A stretch of 64,000 bases of DNA from assembly GCA_002917775.1 (NCBI GenBank), contig KZ627155.1, positions 1,105,897 through 1,169,896 of the forward strand, given 5' to 3'. Shown here one piece after another: positions 22,763 to 33,531 of the stretch. Positions within the stretch are counted from its first letter, which is position 1, and every line of letters begins with the position of its first letter. The stretch comes from Glaciozyma antarctica PI12. Taxonomy: Eukaryota; Basidiomycota; Microbotryomycetes; Kriegeriales; Camptobasidiaceae. A program made the translations under genes and the position numbers. Below the pieces are notes generated by a model. That model saw only the letters and a program-made list of their open reading frames with translations. It made no database searches and was not told the DNA's origin.

Positions 22763-25468
22763 ATGCTCGCCAGCCGTCTTTCCCTGTCACACGGCGTTTG
22801 GGCGCTGGCTGCCGGCTTCCTTCTTCTCTCAAAGGTCGCGGCTTCCCCACGCGGCCCCGACGCCGCCGGCGCCCCCTCCACCGGCCTCGGTACACCAGCC
22901 TGGTGAGAGACTCTCTTCTCTGTACGGCTGGTGGTTGAACTCATCTTCTCACTCCTCAACAGGGTTGGGCTTGGCTCTTGCTTTGGCGAGAACGTTGCGG
23001 CGTGCGGGAGTCATGGTGTCGCGACCTCCTGGTGAGTCCTGCCCTCTCATGAACGTTCTCCTGGTCTGATTCCTCGCATTTTGCAGCTTCGGAGACTACG
23101 TTCTTGCGCCGGATAGGACCTGCTTGAGCAAGACGTGCCGTGCTGGCTACTTTTCAACCAAAGACCGAGTCTGCGTGACGGCCGCACCCGCCGCTCACGC
23201 TAGCCTGCTTCGTACGAGGGACGGAAGCATGCAGATATTTATCAAAACGTTCACGGGCAAAAGTGTGTCGTTCTCCCCTGTTCAGCTGCGCTGAGTGCCG
23301 AAAATCGACTTTGCCACTCTCCAGCCCTTTCCATCGACATCGAGCCCACCGATACGATCGAGGTCATGAAGGAGTTAATCCAAGATAAGGAGGGTATTCC
23401 TGTGGCTCAGCAGCGCGTGGTATTTGCTGGAAAGCAGCTCGAGGACGGCCGTACGCTCGCCGATTACAACATCCAGCGTGAATCAACAGTTCACCTGGTT
23501 CTCGCCTCATGGTACGACCTCGGTGCCCTCTCCTTCATTTCGTACGCTGAATCCTGCCACTTCGCTCAGCCCTGCAGGCTTCTTTCGTACAGGAGGAATC
23601 TGCGAGTCCTGCGGGGAGCATGTCGCCACCTGCGATGGTGCTGGCGCGACAACATGGTGCGTGATCCCTCTACACCTGCGTCTTAAATCGACTCGTACCG
23701 CAGTTGACCGTCTCGTCCTTCAGCATCTTTCCCTTTCTTCTCTCGAGCGCCATTCCCGCAACCTGCGTTTCCGCTTGCTCGACTGGTGAATACGCCAACG
23801 CGGATCTCGTTTGCGCGCAGTGCACCGGCACCGACGTCGCAAGCTGTGGTGATGGAGACGTCGCTACCTCCTGGTACGCTCCTCACTCGCTCCGATTTTC
23901 GCGCCTGCTGATCTTTTTGTTCTCCAGCACGGGCTCGCTCGTTCTCTCGCTCGACAAGAAGTGCATCGCAAGCTGTGCGACCAGTGAGTTCTCCGCCGAC
24001 CGCGTTTGCAAGCAGTGCACCGGTCTCAACGTCGCAACCTGCGATGCAACCGGAGCTCCCGCAAGTTGGTGAGTACTCTTCAGCCGGTCTGTGGCACCCT
24101 CAAAACCTGACGAGCGCTTCAGCTCTCCCGACTACACCCTTTCGAAAATGACGGAAGCCGACTCTGACCATCTCCTCCCTCAGTACCGCTCCTTTCCTTA
24201 TCTCAACCAGCACCCCTCCCACCTGCGTTTTGGTCTGTTCAGCGGGCCAGTACGCCACCTCGGATCGCGCCTGCAAGGCCTGCGTCGGCGAAGGAGTCAC
24301 GGCGTGCACGCTCACTGGCGCGACCACCTGGTACGTCCTCCCGCTCTTCAATTCTGTACGCCGAAGCTGATGATGATTACCTCAGCTCCTCCGGCTTTGT
24401 TCTTTCCACTACCTCGCCCAAGACTTGCGTCACGGTATCGAAATCGTGCTTGTCGAGCGAGTACGGCAAGAACGGAATCTGCAAGCCCTGCGGAACGGGA
24501 GTCGCTACCTGCACGAGTGCAGGACCCGAGACTTGGTACGTCGTCTCAGTTCGCTTCCTCCACTCGCAGCCCCTTTACTGACAATACCTCTCGCAGCCTG
24601 CCTAGTTTCTTCCTCTCCACGGGTCCGACTTCGAGCGTGACCTGCACCAAGTCCTGCAAGTCCGGCGAGTTTGGACGGAACGGAATCTGCTACGTCTGCT
24701 CGGGCAGGAACGTGGCCGCCTGCACCAGCGCTTCCGCCACTGCTTGGTTCGCTTGCCACTCTCTTTCATTTGGTCGTGCTAACTTGAACTTTTTAAGCGT
24801 TCCACCTTATGTTCTCTCAACTTCTGGAACCTGCAACGGCAAGGTCTGCCTCACTGGCGAGTACTTGCTCAATGGCAAGTGCTTCGCTTGCCGAGGAACG
24901 AACGTCGCAACCTGCAGCAGCGCATCTCGAATCGTCTCCTGGTGAGCTCGCTCTCGCCTTCGCTCACCACGATTGCGTTGACGACCTTGTTCCGTAGCGA
25001 CAGGCCTTACGTCCTCTCGAGCAGCTCGTCGCCGAACTGCAAGAGCACAACGTGCAGGTCCACCGAGTACAGCAAGAACGGAGTCTGCGTCTCGCTCGGT
25101 CCGAACGTCCAATCTCGCTCGCCGACCGGCGCCATCACTCTCTGGTGCGCATTCGTCCGTCTCCCCTCGCTGTGGCTTGCTAATTCGCACTCTACCGCCA
25201 CAGCAAACGATCTTTCCACCTCTCCCACCGACCGACCCGCCACCTGCGCCACCTGCGCTGCAAGACGAATCAGTACCCCAAGGGCGACGAACGCAGCGAA
25301 GCAGGCGTCTGCACGCCGTGCGGATTCAAGGTTCGGACGTGCACGAAGGACGGCGCCGTTCTCGTTTGGTTCGTCCCGAACCTCGCTCCCCAACGTTCGT
25401 TAGCTCATCAGTTTGTTCGCAGCGATGCCAGATACAGGCCCAAGTCCGGAGCGTGCGTTCCGAAGTAG
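22763..25468 (+). CDS. Predicted secreted cysteine-rich modular protein with embedded ubiquitin domain
   Basis: I do not recognise this as a described family. It has 14 exons (22763-22902, 22963-23031, 23087-23262, 23325-23511, 23570-23656, 23724-23873, 23928-24068, 24184-24330, 24386-24535, 24597-24746, 24798-24941, 24998-25144, 25204-25368, 25423-25468) totalling 1899 nt, or 632 residues. The N-terminus ([19 protein letters not shown]) followed by [12 protein letters not shown] is a good signal peptide. Nearly every later exon is one module of the type L-x-L-S...C-x(3)-C...EY...C-x2-C-x-G-x-N-V-A-x-C-x(8)-S, joined at TG|C so that each intron is phase 2 and splits a Cys codon. Exons 3-4 carry a ubiquitin fold (23229-23505) in frame. 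The modules recall furin/GCC2-like Cys-rich repeats. Likely extracellular or cell-wall; role unknown. A related, truncated array lies at 33532-35118. Confidence 0.8.
23229..23505 (+). other. Ubiquitin-like domain inside the secreted cysteine-rich protein
   Basis: The domain starts [19 protein letters not shown] and continues through [38 protein letters not shown] and HLVLAS. By eye about 52 of the first 71 positions equal fungal ubiquitin. Kept are K6, K11, K27, K33 and K48; changed are K29 to Leu, K63 to Arg, L8 to Phe and I44 to Val. The LRLRGG tail is absent: after HLVL comes Ala-Ser and then the next Cys module. One phase-1 intron (23263-23324) splits codon 12. Flanking exons stay in frame on both sides, so this is a fusion, not a separate ubiquitin gene. 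Without the diglycine it should be unable to conjugate. Confidence 0.85.
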
Positions 25469-26794
25469 CGCGCCTGTTCTTTCACCTTTTCCTTAACTCT
25501 CGTGTACGTTGCTCGCTCCTCGCCTTCGCAATCAAAGTCTGATCAAACTCTCTCTCGCAGTTGACTCGGTGTTCAAGATATGAAGGGCTTCAGCTTTTCT
25601 CCCCCGCACGCCTTCGCAATCAAGCAACACCCGTCTCCTTTCCTGTGCAATCGTTCCTGTCAACTTCTCGCAGCTCCAAAGCTCTAGTTCCGTACCATCG
25701 CGTCCTTCGAGCAGAGGAAAGGAAGAAGAGCGATGCAGAACCGTCTTCGGCCCTCCTCGCCGAGGATTGGCTCACCTCACCACCCGGCAGATCCTCGCCT
25801 CCCCACTTCTCCACTTCTTTTTGAACGCTATCGGGGATTCCTCGTAGCAGCCTTCTCTCTCTGAGAAGCAGACGCACACCACGGACGCCTGCGACTGAAA
25901 CTACCTTGCGGTGCGGCCGTCCTTCCTTGCCTTAGCAAGCCGGCTTAGAGGCGCATGTGAAGAATCGAAGCTAATAGGCCTGTAGACTTGGGATTTTTCA
26001 GCTCGGTGAAGGGCGCTGGAGCACTTTGTAGGCTGCTGGAAACTCAAAAGAAGGAGGAATGCTGCGGGGAGCGAGCGGCGGTGAGTGGAGGGACTGGGAG
26101 AGTGTGTGGACTCGATAATCTCAATAACGTCCGCATATTCTTCAGATCTCTTCCTCGTTACATACCTAGCCTGGCTCTCAAGTCGTCCAGCTCACCCGGA
26201 GTCCGAAAGTCCGACCCCCTCCACCTCTGCGTGCAGAGCTTCTGTGTCCGGCCTGAAGAAGTTTCGAATCGTAAGCTTACATTGAAAGTTACAGAGAGCT
26301 CGCACGCCCGACTAAGGCGAATAGTGGAACCAGCGTGAGAGGCTCCCTCTCTTCCGAAACTGTACGAGCAATGTACCGACGGTCGGGTGGGCCCTTCGAC
26401 TACCTTGTCCTTCTTCTGCACCGATTAATGAGTAACCATGCTGCTTACCACTGCCTTGCATAGAAGCTCAAACACGTTTGCCGCACCAAAGCTCCCTCAC
26501 TCTCCTGTGGCGGTCCTTCGCAGACCTCGCTGATCTCGCTCGCCATTTTCTTCCTCCGCATCGTGCCTCCTCTTTCCAGTATCTTTCAAGGATCCTTTAT
26601 CCTCTTCGTATTGTATCAGCCTTCAATCGCTAAAAAATGAGAAATAGAAAAAAGTTGGGAGGAAACTTGACGTCCAGCCAAGATTGACCCCAGATCTGTT
26701 TTTCGCCCCTCTCCGCCCCAACCCCTTTTCCGATCCCTCCTCCGGAAACGACGACGACGACCGACGACCGACGACGACGAAGACGACAACGACG
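25469..26794. other. Long intergenic region before the Myb-C2H2 gene
   Basis: 1.3 kb on which I find no convincing gene on either strand. Short open frames lack good starts and splice partners. The last 50 bases (26749-26795) are a GAC/ACG microsatellite-like tract in the presumed 5' leader of the next gene. No tRNA-like T-loop or cloverleaf was seen. Confidence 0.5.
26749..26794 (+). repeat. GAC/ACG trinucleotide tract in 5' leader
   Basis: An imperfect run of GAC/ACG triplets ends directly at the ATG of the Myb-C2H2 gene (26795). If the frame were read upstream it would give an Asp/Thr-rich stretch, but no ATG precedes it, so it is most likely untranslated leader. Confidence 0.6.
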
Positions 26795-28977
26795 ATGGAG
26801 CACCTACTCCAGGCCACCAACCTCGCACCACCGCCTGAACAGGCTCAAGACTGTGAGTCCCTTGGGCTTGACTCGCCTCCCCAGCCTCCGCCCCCTGACC
26901 TCAACACCTTCAGCAGTCCCAGTCACTTCCGAGGACCCCATTCCCGACCCAGACACTCCCCGTACCCGTACTCGCACTCGCCAATCCAGCGCAGCGAGGC
27001 CACCAGGTCCCTGGACCAAGGAACGTCGAGCGCGCTGGACGAAAGACGAGGACGACGAGCTCATCGCGCTGGTTCGCGTCAGTCCACCGCTTACGTGGGG
27101 ACAGATTGCAGAGGGGATTAGTACGGAAAGGGCGAGTGCGGGGTGCATGATGAGGTGGTACAATCACGTTAGGAAGGTGGCAGGAGGTGAGTTGCCCCCA
27201 GCCCGGTCGCGCGTTTGTTTGGGGGGGGGGGGGTCGACGAGGGGCTGAAGAACTCAGTCGTGGTCTGCTGCACTTGCAGTACAGTGTAGACTACGCGCTG
27301 AGCGACTCCGGTGGACTTGGGAGCTTTGTGAACGTCCTCGGCCAAGATCCGCCCGCGCTGACCCCCTCTCCTCCTTCCTCCGCGCAGACGTCGCCCGCGT
27401 CGAACCCGCCGGCTCTGTCGTTCCTGACCACAACTCGGCCTCTCCTGACCGTACGTTCGTTTTCTATCGCCCCGCCTGCCTGCCCGCGACCTGACTCTGC
27501 ATCCTCAGCCTCGACCACGACTTTGGCTACGACGAGCCACCCGCGCCGCTGGACTCCCGCCGACGACACGGTTCTCCTCGCCGCAGTTGCTCAACACGGT
27601 CGCAAGTGGGATGCCGTGGCTTCGTCCTTGGCGAGTGGAGAGGGGAGGAGCGTGAGGGCGTACAGGGAGCGATGGCAGAAGATTGTCAAGGCGCAGGGAG
27701 AGGACGAGGATAGGAGCGACGAGGAAGACGATGAGGATGCCGATGGGAGTGAGGGTGCGTTCCGTCGTTTTCTGATGGTGGCGAAAGACTGAGCTAACGC
27801 ACTGTCGCAGACGAGGGAGTCGACCTCGAAGCCGTTCTCAACGCCGCACCTCCGCCGGGCGAGCAGTTCATCGCTTTGACGATGAACTGGTCGCCGCAAG
27901 ACGACGCTCAGCTCATCGACGGAGTCAGCGCCGATCCTCCCCTCACCTGGTACCAGATTGGCGAGAGGATGAACCCGCCTCGCCTCGGTGCAGAGTGCCT
28001 CAAGAGGTGGTACCATTCTGGCAAGGCTTTGGCTCCACGTGCGTTCCTTCATCCATCCCGTCGAACGTGTGGCTAACAGTCCTTGCAGATGTCATCCGCG
28101 TCGAGCCTCTCCCTGGACAACTGGCACCGAGTGCGTCCCCTCCCTCGCCTGTCCTCCTTCCCCGCTCACAAACCCGCTTCACAGCTCCCGCTCGCGCCCC
28201 CGCTCAGAACCTCTACACTCCCTACCCCATGCCTCACATCCCCTCTCTCCCCTCGACCGCCCTCGTCTCGAACCCGCCTATCCCGTTCCAAGCCAACTCG
28301 GTCATCCGCGGTCGCCGTACTCTCTCTCCCAGTGCGCTGGCAGGAACGCTCTTTAGTCCCAAAGGGAGGCAGAGGAAGGTGCACTGCTGCCCGGCCGACA
28401 ACTGTGGAGCGGCGTTCAAGAGGAGTGAGCATCTCAAAAGGCACTATCGCGCGGTTCACGTTGGTGCGAAGCGTGCGTCCTCCATTCTCGCTCTTTGTCG
28501 CTGTACTGACTCTGCGCCACGATCACAGCGTTCCCGTGCCAGTGGTCCTCGTGCGGCAAGTCGTTCTCGCGCAAGGACAACCTCCAGCAGCACGTACGTC
28601 CTCCACGCTCTCCCTCTTCTCCCATCCTAACTCGTCGCGCGCAGATGTCAATGGTCCACGGCTCTCCCGTCCCCGGTTCCTCCGCCGGCACTCCCAACCT
28701 CAAAACGAAGCCCGCCTCTCGCGCCGTCCCCAAACTTCCCAAGGAGCCTATCCATCAGCAATCGCACCGCGACGGATCTTCCTCGGGCTCGTCTTCGGAG
28801 GAGGAGGATTCGTTGGAGAGGGAGGACGGACCGAGTGGGATTAGGAGCGAGGAGAGGGGGGAACCGGTGAGGAAGAGGAATAGGACTGAGTCGGTACTGG
28901 GGTTGGTGAGGAAGGAGGAGGAGAGTGAGGAAGATAAGGTTGAGGCGGAAGAGAGTTATGAGAGGACGAGGTGCTAG
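26795..28977 (+). CDS. Myb/SANT repeat and C2H2 zinc-finger transcription regulator
   Basis: The start is ATG 26795 (MEHLLQATNLAPPPEQAQD). Three Myb/SANT-like repeats follow: RARWTKDEDDELIALVRVSP with WGQIAEGISTERASAGCMMR; PRRWTPADDTVLLAAVAQHG with RKWDAVASSLASGEGRSVRA; and NWSPQDDAQLIDGVSADPP with TWYQIGERMNPPRLGAECLK. An acidic linker separates repeats two and three. Downstream, a Pro-rich stretch leads to two C2H2 fingers: HCCPADNCGAAFKRSEHLKR plus HYRAVH, and FPCQWSSCGKSFSRKDNLQQ plus HMSMVH. The C-terminus is Ser/Glu-rich and charged, ending YERTRC. About seven introns, one holding a run of 13 G. Combining tandem Myb repeats with two C2H2 fingers in one protein is unusual. Probably a nuclear sequence-specific DNA-binding protein; targets unknown. 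Confidence 0.85.
27221..27233 (+). repeat. Run of 13 G within an intron
   Basis: A homopolymer of 13 G lies in the intron after the first Myb repeat exon (KVAGG). Length is likely variable between strains or uncertain in assembly; it does not affect the frame. Confidence 0.8.
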
Positions 28978-29496
28978 CGAGGGGAGCGAGCTGGAGGATA
29001 GGGAATTGTGCTTGCATTTTTAGCTTTTGACGAGAGTGTTGGCTGCTGCTGCTGCTTGCGAATCGGTTTAGCTTGAACGGCGGCGGTCTCATGGGAGAAT
29101 GAAGCACGTCGAGCAGCACCGCGACGGTCACTGACTCTCTTTCTCTGACAGCGTGCTGGACGGTCAAGTCTCAAGAACGAGGGAGGACCGCAGTAATCAT
29201 GTGCAAATGAAGAAGTAGAGCACGAAACGCATGGCGAGCGCGGTCAACTGCGCTGGTTTGCGCGGTGAAGGAGACAAGAGTTAGGTGAACGACACGCGCG
29301 TCTTTTGAAGGAGCTTCAATCAAAGTTGGAATTCATCGTCCGCAGGAGAGTGGAGAGGGAGAGAGGATTAGTTCGCTGAGCCACGAAGCGCGACTTAGGC
29401 TTAGGGTTAGGGTTAGGAGCAGAAGTCTGCGAAGGGGCGAGCCAAAATCCACAGTCTCCCAAGTCCAGCCCCCTTTCGCCCAACTCGCCTCCAGCC
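28978..29496. other. Intergenic with TTAGGG-type repeat
   Basis: 519 bases between two plus-strand genes. The only notable item is four TTAGGn units at 29395-29418. Otherwise no gene seen. Confidence 0.5.
29395..29418 (+). promoter_or_regulatory. TTAGGC-TTAGGG-TTAGGG-TTAGGA repeat, possible Tbf1-type site
   Basis: Four tandem hexamers close to the telomeric unit TTAGGG, 79 bases upstream of the next ATG. In several fungi the TTAGGG-binding factor Tbf1 activates promoters through one or two such units. It is far too short to be a telomere remnant. The regulatory role is an inference from motif and position. Confidence 0.45.
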
Positions 29497-31175
29497 ATGG
29501 CGCTCCCCAACCCCGGCTCCTCAATCCAATGGACCAAAGTCCCCGCCTACTCCACCTCCCTCGTCTCACTCCTCCTCCTCCTCCCACACGACGAAGCCCA
29601 AGCTCTCTTCATCACCAACAAGCGTCACCGCTCCGCCGACTGGGTCTCGACGCGCGCGATGAACTTGAGGAGGGTGACCGAGGGTCTGTTTCGTGCGGTG
29701 GACGAGGTGGGGAGGATGAAGCAGGTTGCGAGTGTCGAGAGGAGGTTGGTGAGGTGAGTTCGAGGTATGAGGGAGGGGTGCAGCGCGGGTGGGCGGGTTC
29801 CTGGCGTGGTGTGGGTTGGGAGAGCGTGCGGATGTGGGCGGAGGTGCTGCTGGGGCGGCTCGGGGATGGAGGTGGTGGGAGGCGGTTAGACGAGCTCTCG
29901 GCAGCAGCTGTTCCACCTAGGATGCAGAGCTCATTCCGCAGAGCTTCTCAGAGGAGGGCTGTCGGTGGGAGCTCTTAACGCGGCGACCTGCCTTCCTTGG
30001 GCGTGATTGCCTGCCAGAGTTGAGCCCGTCGAGGTGTCCTGCTCGTGGTATGCTGGCGAGCGGGTCGTCAGGAGCACTTGGACAGCTTCAGCTCGATACC
30101 TACGAGGATCGCTCGCTGACATTCTATCTCTATCGCCTGCAGCCTTGGCAAATCCTACTCGTTCGACATCATGCAGCTCAAGTTTGCCCCCTTTGACCGC
30201 GCTACGCTCGACCGTGCGTCCTCCTAATCCCCTGGCTACTCGCGCTGAACGATCTCGCAGCCTATATTCGCTCTCACAGTCCCTGGTGGGACGAACTTCG
30301 CTCCATCTTACGCGATCATCCCGATTTTGTCGAGTGGGATGAGAACGCACCGCCCCCGCAAGAAGAGGAGGAGGAGGAGGAGGAGGAGTTTGGCAACGAG
30401 AACTGGGACGGCATCGACGAGGTTATGGAGGAAGCGATGCAGGGTGCGCTGCTCTCTCCGACTCCGTTTCTCCTATCGCTCACCCTCTCCACAGGAGTCG
30501 AATACGAATCACCAGAACGCCATCCTCCAGACCCCTACTCCTCTCCTCGTCTCGCTGCTCAGCCTCACCTCCCCGCTCAGCCCCAACCTCAAGCTCAACC
30601 CGAACCTCAGTACCTCACCGCCCCAGAGCCTCCCGGAACCCCCGGCATCTCCCACTGCCCAACCTGCGACCTCCCTCTCCACTCTTCCACCTCCGAAGCC
30701 CACCTTCGACAATGCCTCGATGGTGGAGGAGGGTACATGAGCTCGTGCCCGATTTGTGATGCCTCGCTCGGAGGGGAGTGGGGAGCGGGGAGGGGGAGAG
30801 GCACGTCGAGGCGTGCTGTAATGGTGGGGCGGTGGGGAAGGTGGCTGATTCGGTTGGTGAGTCGCACGTTCTGGTGGAAGTTGGGAGTGAAGCTGATGCG
30901 TTCTGGGTGCAGTGTTTGTGTGCGATGGGAAGACGCTGCCGCAGGACGACGAGACGAACGCGGTCGCCGAGGTGCGTTTGCCCTTCTCTCGCTCGAGGTT
31001 GCTCCTGACGCCGATCGAACAGTGCGGAGTATGCATGGAGGATTTCGAGACGGGGACGAGGCTGACGAGGTTGAGCTGTTACTGCGTTTATCACGAGGAG
31101 TGCGTTTCGCGCTGGTGGACGACGGGAGGGGGCTTCTGCCCTCTGCACAAAGGCGACAGACCCGCGATGGCGTAG
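29497..31175 (+). CDS. C2HC and RING finger protein, putative E3 ubiquitin ligase
   Basis: Exon 1 (29497-29753) encodes MALPNPGSSIQWTKVPAYST and a helical stretch. It ends in phase with the exon beginning at 30143 (LGKSYSFDIMQLKFAPFDRA), which requires a 389-nt intron. Then come SPWWDELRSILRDHPDFVEW, a nine-Glu run, a Pro-rich stretch, and two Cys/His motifs: HCPTCDLPLHSSTSEAHLRQ plus C (C-x2-C-x12-H-x3-C), and CPICDASLGG...RHVEACC. The C-terminus has a RING, CGVCMEDFETGTRLTRLSCY with CVYHEECVSRWW and CPLH, the last ligand being His as in Pib1-like ligases. Between CPICDASLGG and RHVEACC the frame must shift by one base in a G-rich tract (about 30770-30800). That could be a sequence error or a real break. 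Exon 1 is the least certain part. Confidence 0.65.
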
Positions 31176-31472
31176 CGAGGTGAGATTGCCCTACCTTGTG
31201 AAGAGAAAGACCGAGCTGCTTGAGGTTAGATGGGCAGACTGAGGGCGGGAGATTCGGGTTTCGACGGCGTTTGTTGTTCAGCTTTAGGATGCATTGCAGG
31301 ACTGGGTTCCTTGAGCATCCGAGAGATGCGGTACGCCGAAGAAGAACTGCTTGTAGCCTTCGACAGGTCCTGGGCAGAACCAGAGTGGCGCGACAGGCGT
31401 TCGCAGCTTCGCAGCATCGGAGAGACGCCTCCAAACCGACTCTCAGTGTTCCCTCTAGCCATAAATACGCCT

Positions 31473-33460
31473 CTAAATCGCATCCTCCCACGCCGCCCTC
31501 AACCAGATCCAATCGAGATGCGGCCGACTCGTCCACGGCCAGCAAATGACCTTCTTCGGCGCCCTGACGGGCTCCCAGTCGATTCGCTCCTCGTCTGGTC
31601 GCACGTTCCTCACGCTCCTCATCGTCTTCAGTAGCGAGGCGTCGCTCCAAAGATCCTCGACGTCTGCGCGTGGCGTTCGGGGTCAGCAGTCGCTCGGAGA
31701 GACGTCGCACGCGCCACTCACAGGTTGAGTGCACCGACGGCACGAGCTGATGTAGAACACCGTCAGCTTCTCCTTCCACGCAGTCGTCAGAGAAAGACGC
31801 ACCACAAAGCGCCCGAAGCCTCTCCGCCAGAAATCCTTCGCCACGAGCTTACATTCGCTTGCTTCGCACTCGCCCGACTCGCGATCCGCTCCACGAAAGA
31901 TGACCGGCTCCTCCAACTCTCCGTAATGCGGAAGCATCTTACGCCGTTCCGGATTCTCCATTTCTTCCGCTGGAGGCTGCTGGGGAGGAGATTCGTCGAG
32001 GTGCGGCGGGGAAGACGCGTCGGAGAGGGTGGGAGGAGGGTCAAGGGGAAAGTTATCTTCTGGGAGTCGTTCTCCGCGGAAAGGTCGGGCGTCGAGAGCG
32101 ATCCTGCACGACGTCGTTAGGCCAGGTTTCAGTGATTGCGAATCCGGAGAGCTTACATTCCGTTCCAGCATGAATCTGCAGCGGAATTCGTCAGCTCGGC
32201 GAAGATATTAGGAGAGGTGGTACGCACAGACGGGAATAGGAAGAGCCTGCTTGTACCTCGCGAGATACTGCTTCTCGATCGGCGCACGAAAGAGGTCCTT
32301 GAGCCCGTCCTTCCAGCTTCGCAATGGATCGAAGCGAGGTCGAATCGAGCGTCCAGTCAAGCTCCGAGTGACCCACTGAGAATGGAGCGTAGTCAGCGAT
32401 AGCTCGCGAGGAGGAGGATGGAAACTGACGTTGTCGTAGAATCTTGGATTGCCAAGTGGGCCCGTCCAGTCGAGTCCGCACGCACCATGAGCCTTCTGAA
32501 ATATGCGCTGATGGAAAAGCTCGAGGAGGTTCCCTCTGCACCAGCGAAACGATCAGCTTTCGAGCGGGACTGCAAAGGTGAATCAATTCACCGACAGTGG
32601 AAGACGTCGTTCACGAAGAGCACCGTCTCGTACCGCGGGGCCCCCTCAGTATGCAGCGGCTCAAGTACGACGTTGCGATAGACCGCCAATTGCTCAATGC
32701 GATCCACATTCCTCCAGTCCGTCGCCTGATGCTCAGAGCTGATCGTGTGCGGTACTCGCGCCGCTGTAAGCGCCGCGGCCAAGTGAGCCATGTAGATTGG
32801 CGTCCAATCTTTCGAGCCGTTCTCAAAGATTGCGATGTGCACGTTGGAGCGGCCGAGGAAGTCGGCAAGTTGAAGGAGGTTGCGAGCGAGAGTTGGGAAG
32901 ACGGCCTGGTTGTTGTAGAGGTTGATGCTGACGAGGACAGGGCCTTGGTCACGCAGGTAGCCGTATCGAACTTCGTCTCCGAATAATCCTCCCGCGTACT
33001 GACTGCATGTACCTTGTTAGCTCCTTGCTTACTTCCCCAGCACCAGCGCAGCTCACAAGGTGCACTCCAGCGTCGAGGGACCCTCGGGACCAAACGAAAG
33101 GCGGTAATCGAGCTCCTGCTGAATCTCAACGAGAGAGGCGTTGGAGGAGAAGTCGAATGGAGCTACGCGGTGCTCGATGGGAAGGGGAGAAGGGTAAAAA
33201 GGCGCGTCCTTCGACCGCGCGTCTGGCTGGCCGCGAACGAGGAACATGGCGATGCAGAAGACAGCGATGAGGGTGATAATAGTGCTGAGGAGTATGAGTA
33301 CGCGGCGAGTGAGGCGGAGGCGTGGGCGCAACTGCTTGCTGCGTTGGGTTGGCTCGAGAGGGCCGGGGGCGAGGAGCGGGGCGTTGTCTTCGTCGTCACG
33401 GTCGGCTTGAGAGAGGTAGGACGCGATGGGCCGCTTGGTGGGCGCTCTGAAGGGCAACAT
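31473..33460 (-). CDS. CAP59/CMT1-family alpha-1,3-mannosyltransferase-like protein
   Basis: CAP59-family proteins (PF11735) are Golgi type II membrane proteins; Cryptococcus Cmt1 is an alpha-1,3-mannosyltransferase and Cap59 is needed for capsule export. The start is at 33460 (MLPFRAPTKRPIASYLSQ). A cytosolic tail precedes one signal-anchor helix (VLILLSTIITLIAVFCIAMF), then a lumenal domain. Family motifs are visible: GPVLVSINLYNNQAVFPTLA, VHIAIFENGSKDWT, YETVLFVNDVFHC, GPLGNPRFYDNWVTRSLTGR, SECKLVAKDFWRRGFGRFV and VPSVHSTYVEDLW. A Pro/Ser-rich acidic insert sits before the last block. The end is RPHLDWIWLRAAWEDAI. About eight introns. A role in wall or extracellular mannan synthesis is inferred; these yeasts make abundant exopolysaccharide. 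Confidence 0.85.
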
Positions 33461-33531
33461 CCTGCAGGTGAACGTCGAGGACAGCGGGAGAGAAACGACA
33501 GGCGAAGGTCAAAAAGAGCTCGAGCGCTGCG

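Noticed and set aside
21730-22959. A 400-codon minus-strand open frame opposite the copper-fist gene
   Set aside because: It is the complement of a GC-rich coding exon. It lacks a recognisable domain, and its composition (Arg/Ser/Glu runs) is typical of shadow frames.
23229-23511. A separate ubiquitin or polyubiquitin gene starting at ATG 23229
   Set aside because: The upstream module runs in frame into the Met codon without a stop. The downstream exon continues the frame into Cys modules, and there is no diglycine end, no ribosomal protein tail and no second ubiquitin unit.
25469-26794. tRNA or other RNA gene in the long intergenic region
   Set aside because: No GGTTCRANNCC T-loop with matching acceptor stem, and no Pol III A/B box pair was found by eye.
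29395-29418. Interstitial telomere remnant
   Set aside because: Only four partly imperfect units in a promoter, with ordinary genes on both sides. Too short for a telomere scar.
30607-31779. A 390-codon minus-strand open frame opposite the RING gene
   Set aside because: It runs through the last exon of the CAP59-family gene in another frame and then opposite the RING exons. No domain and no start context.
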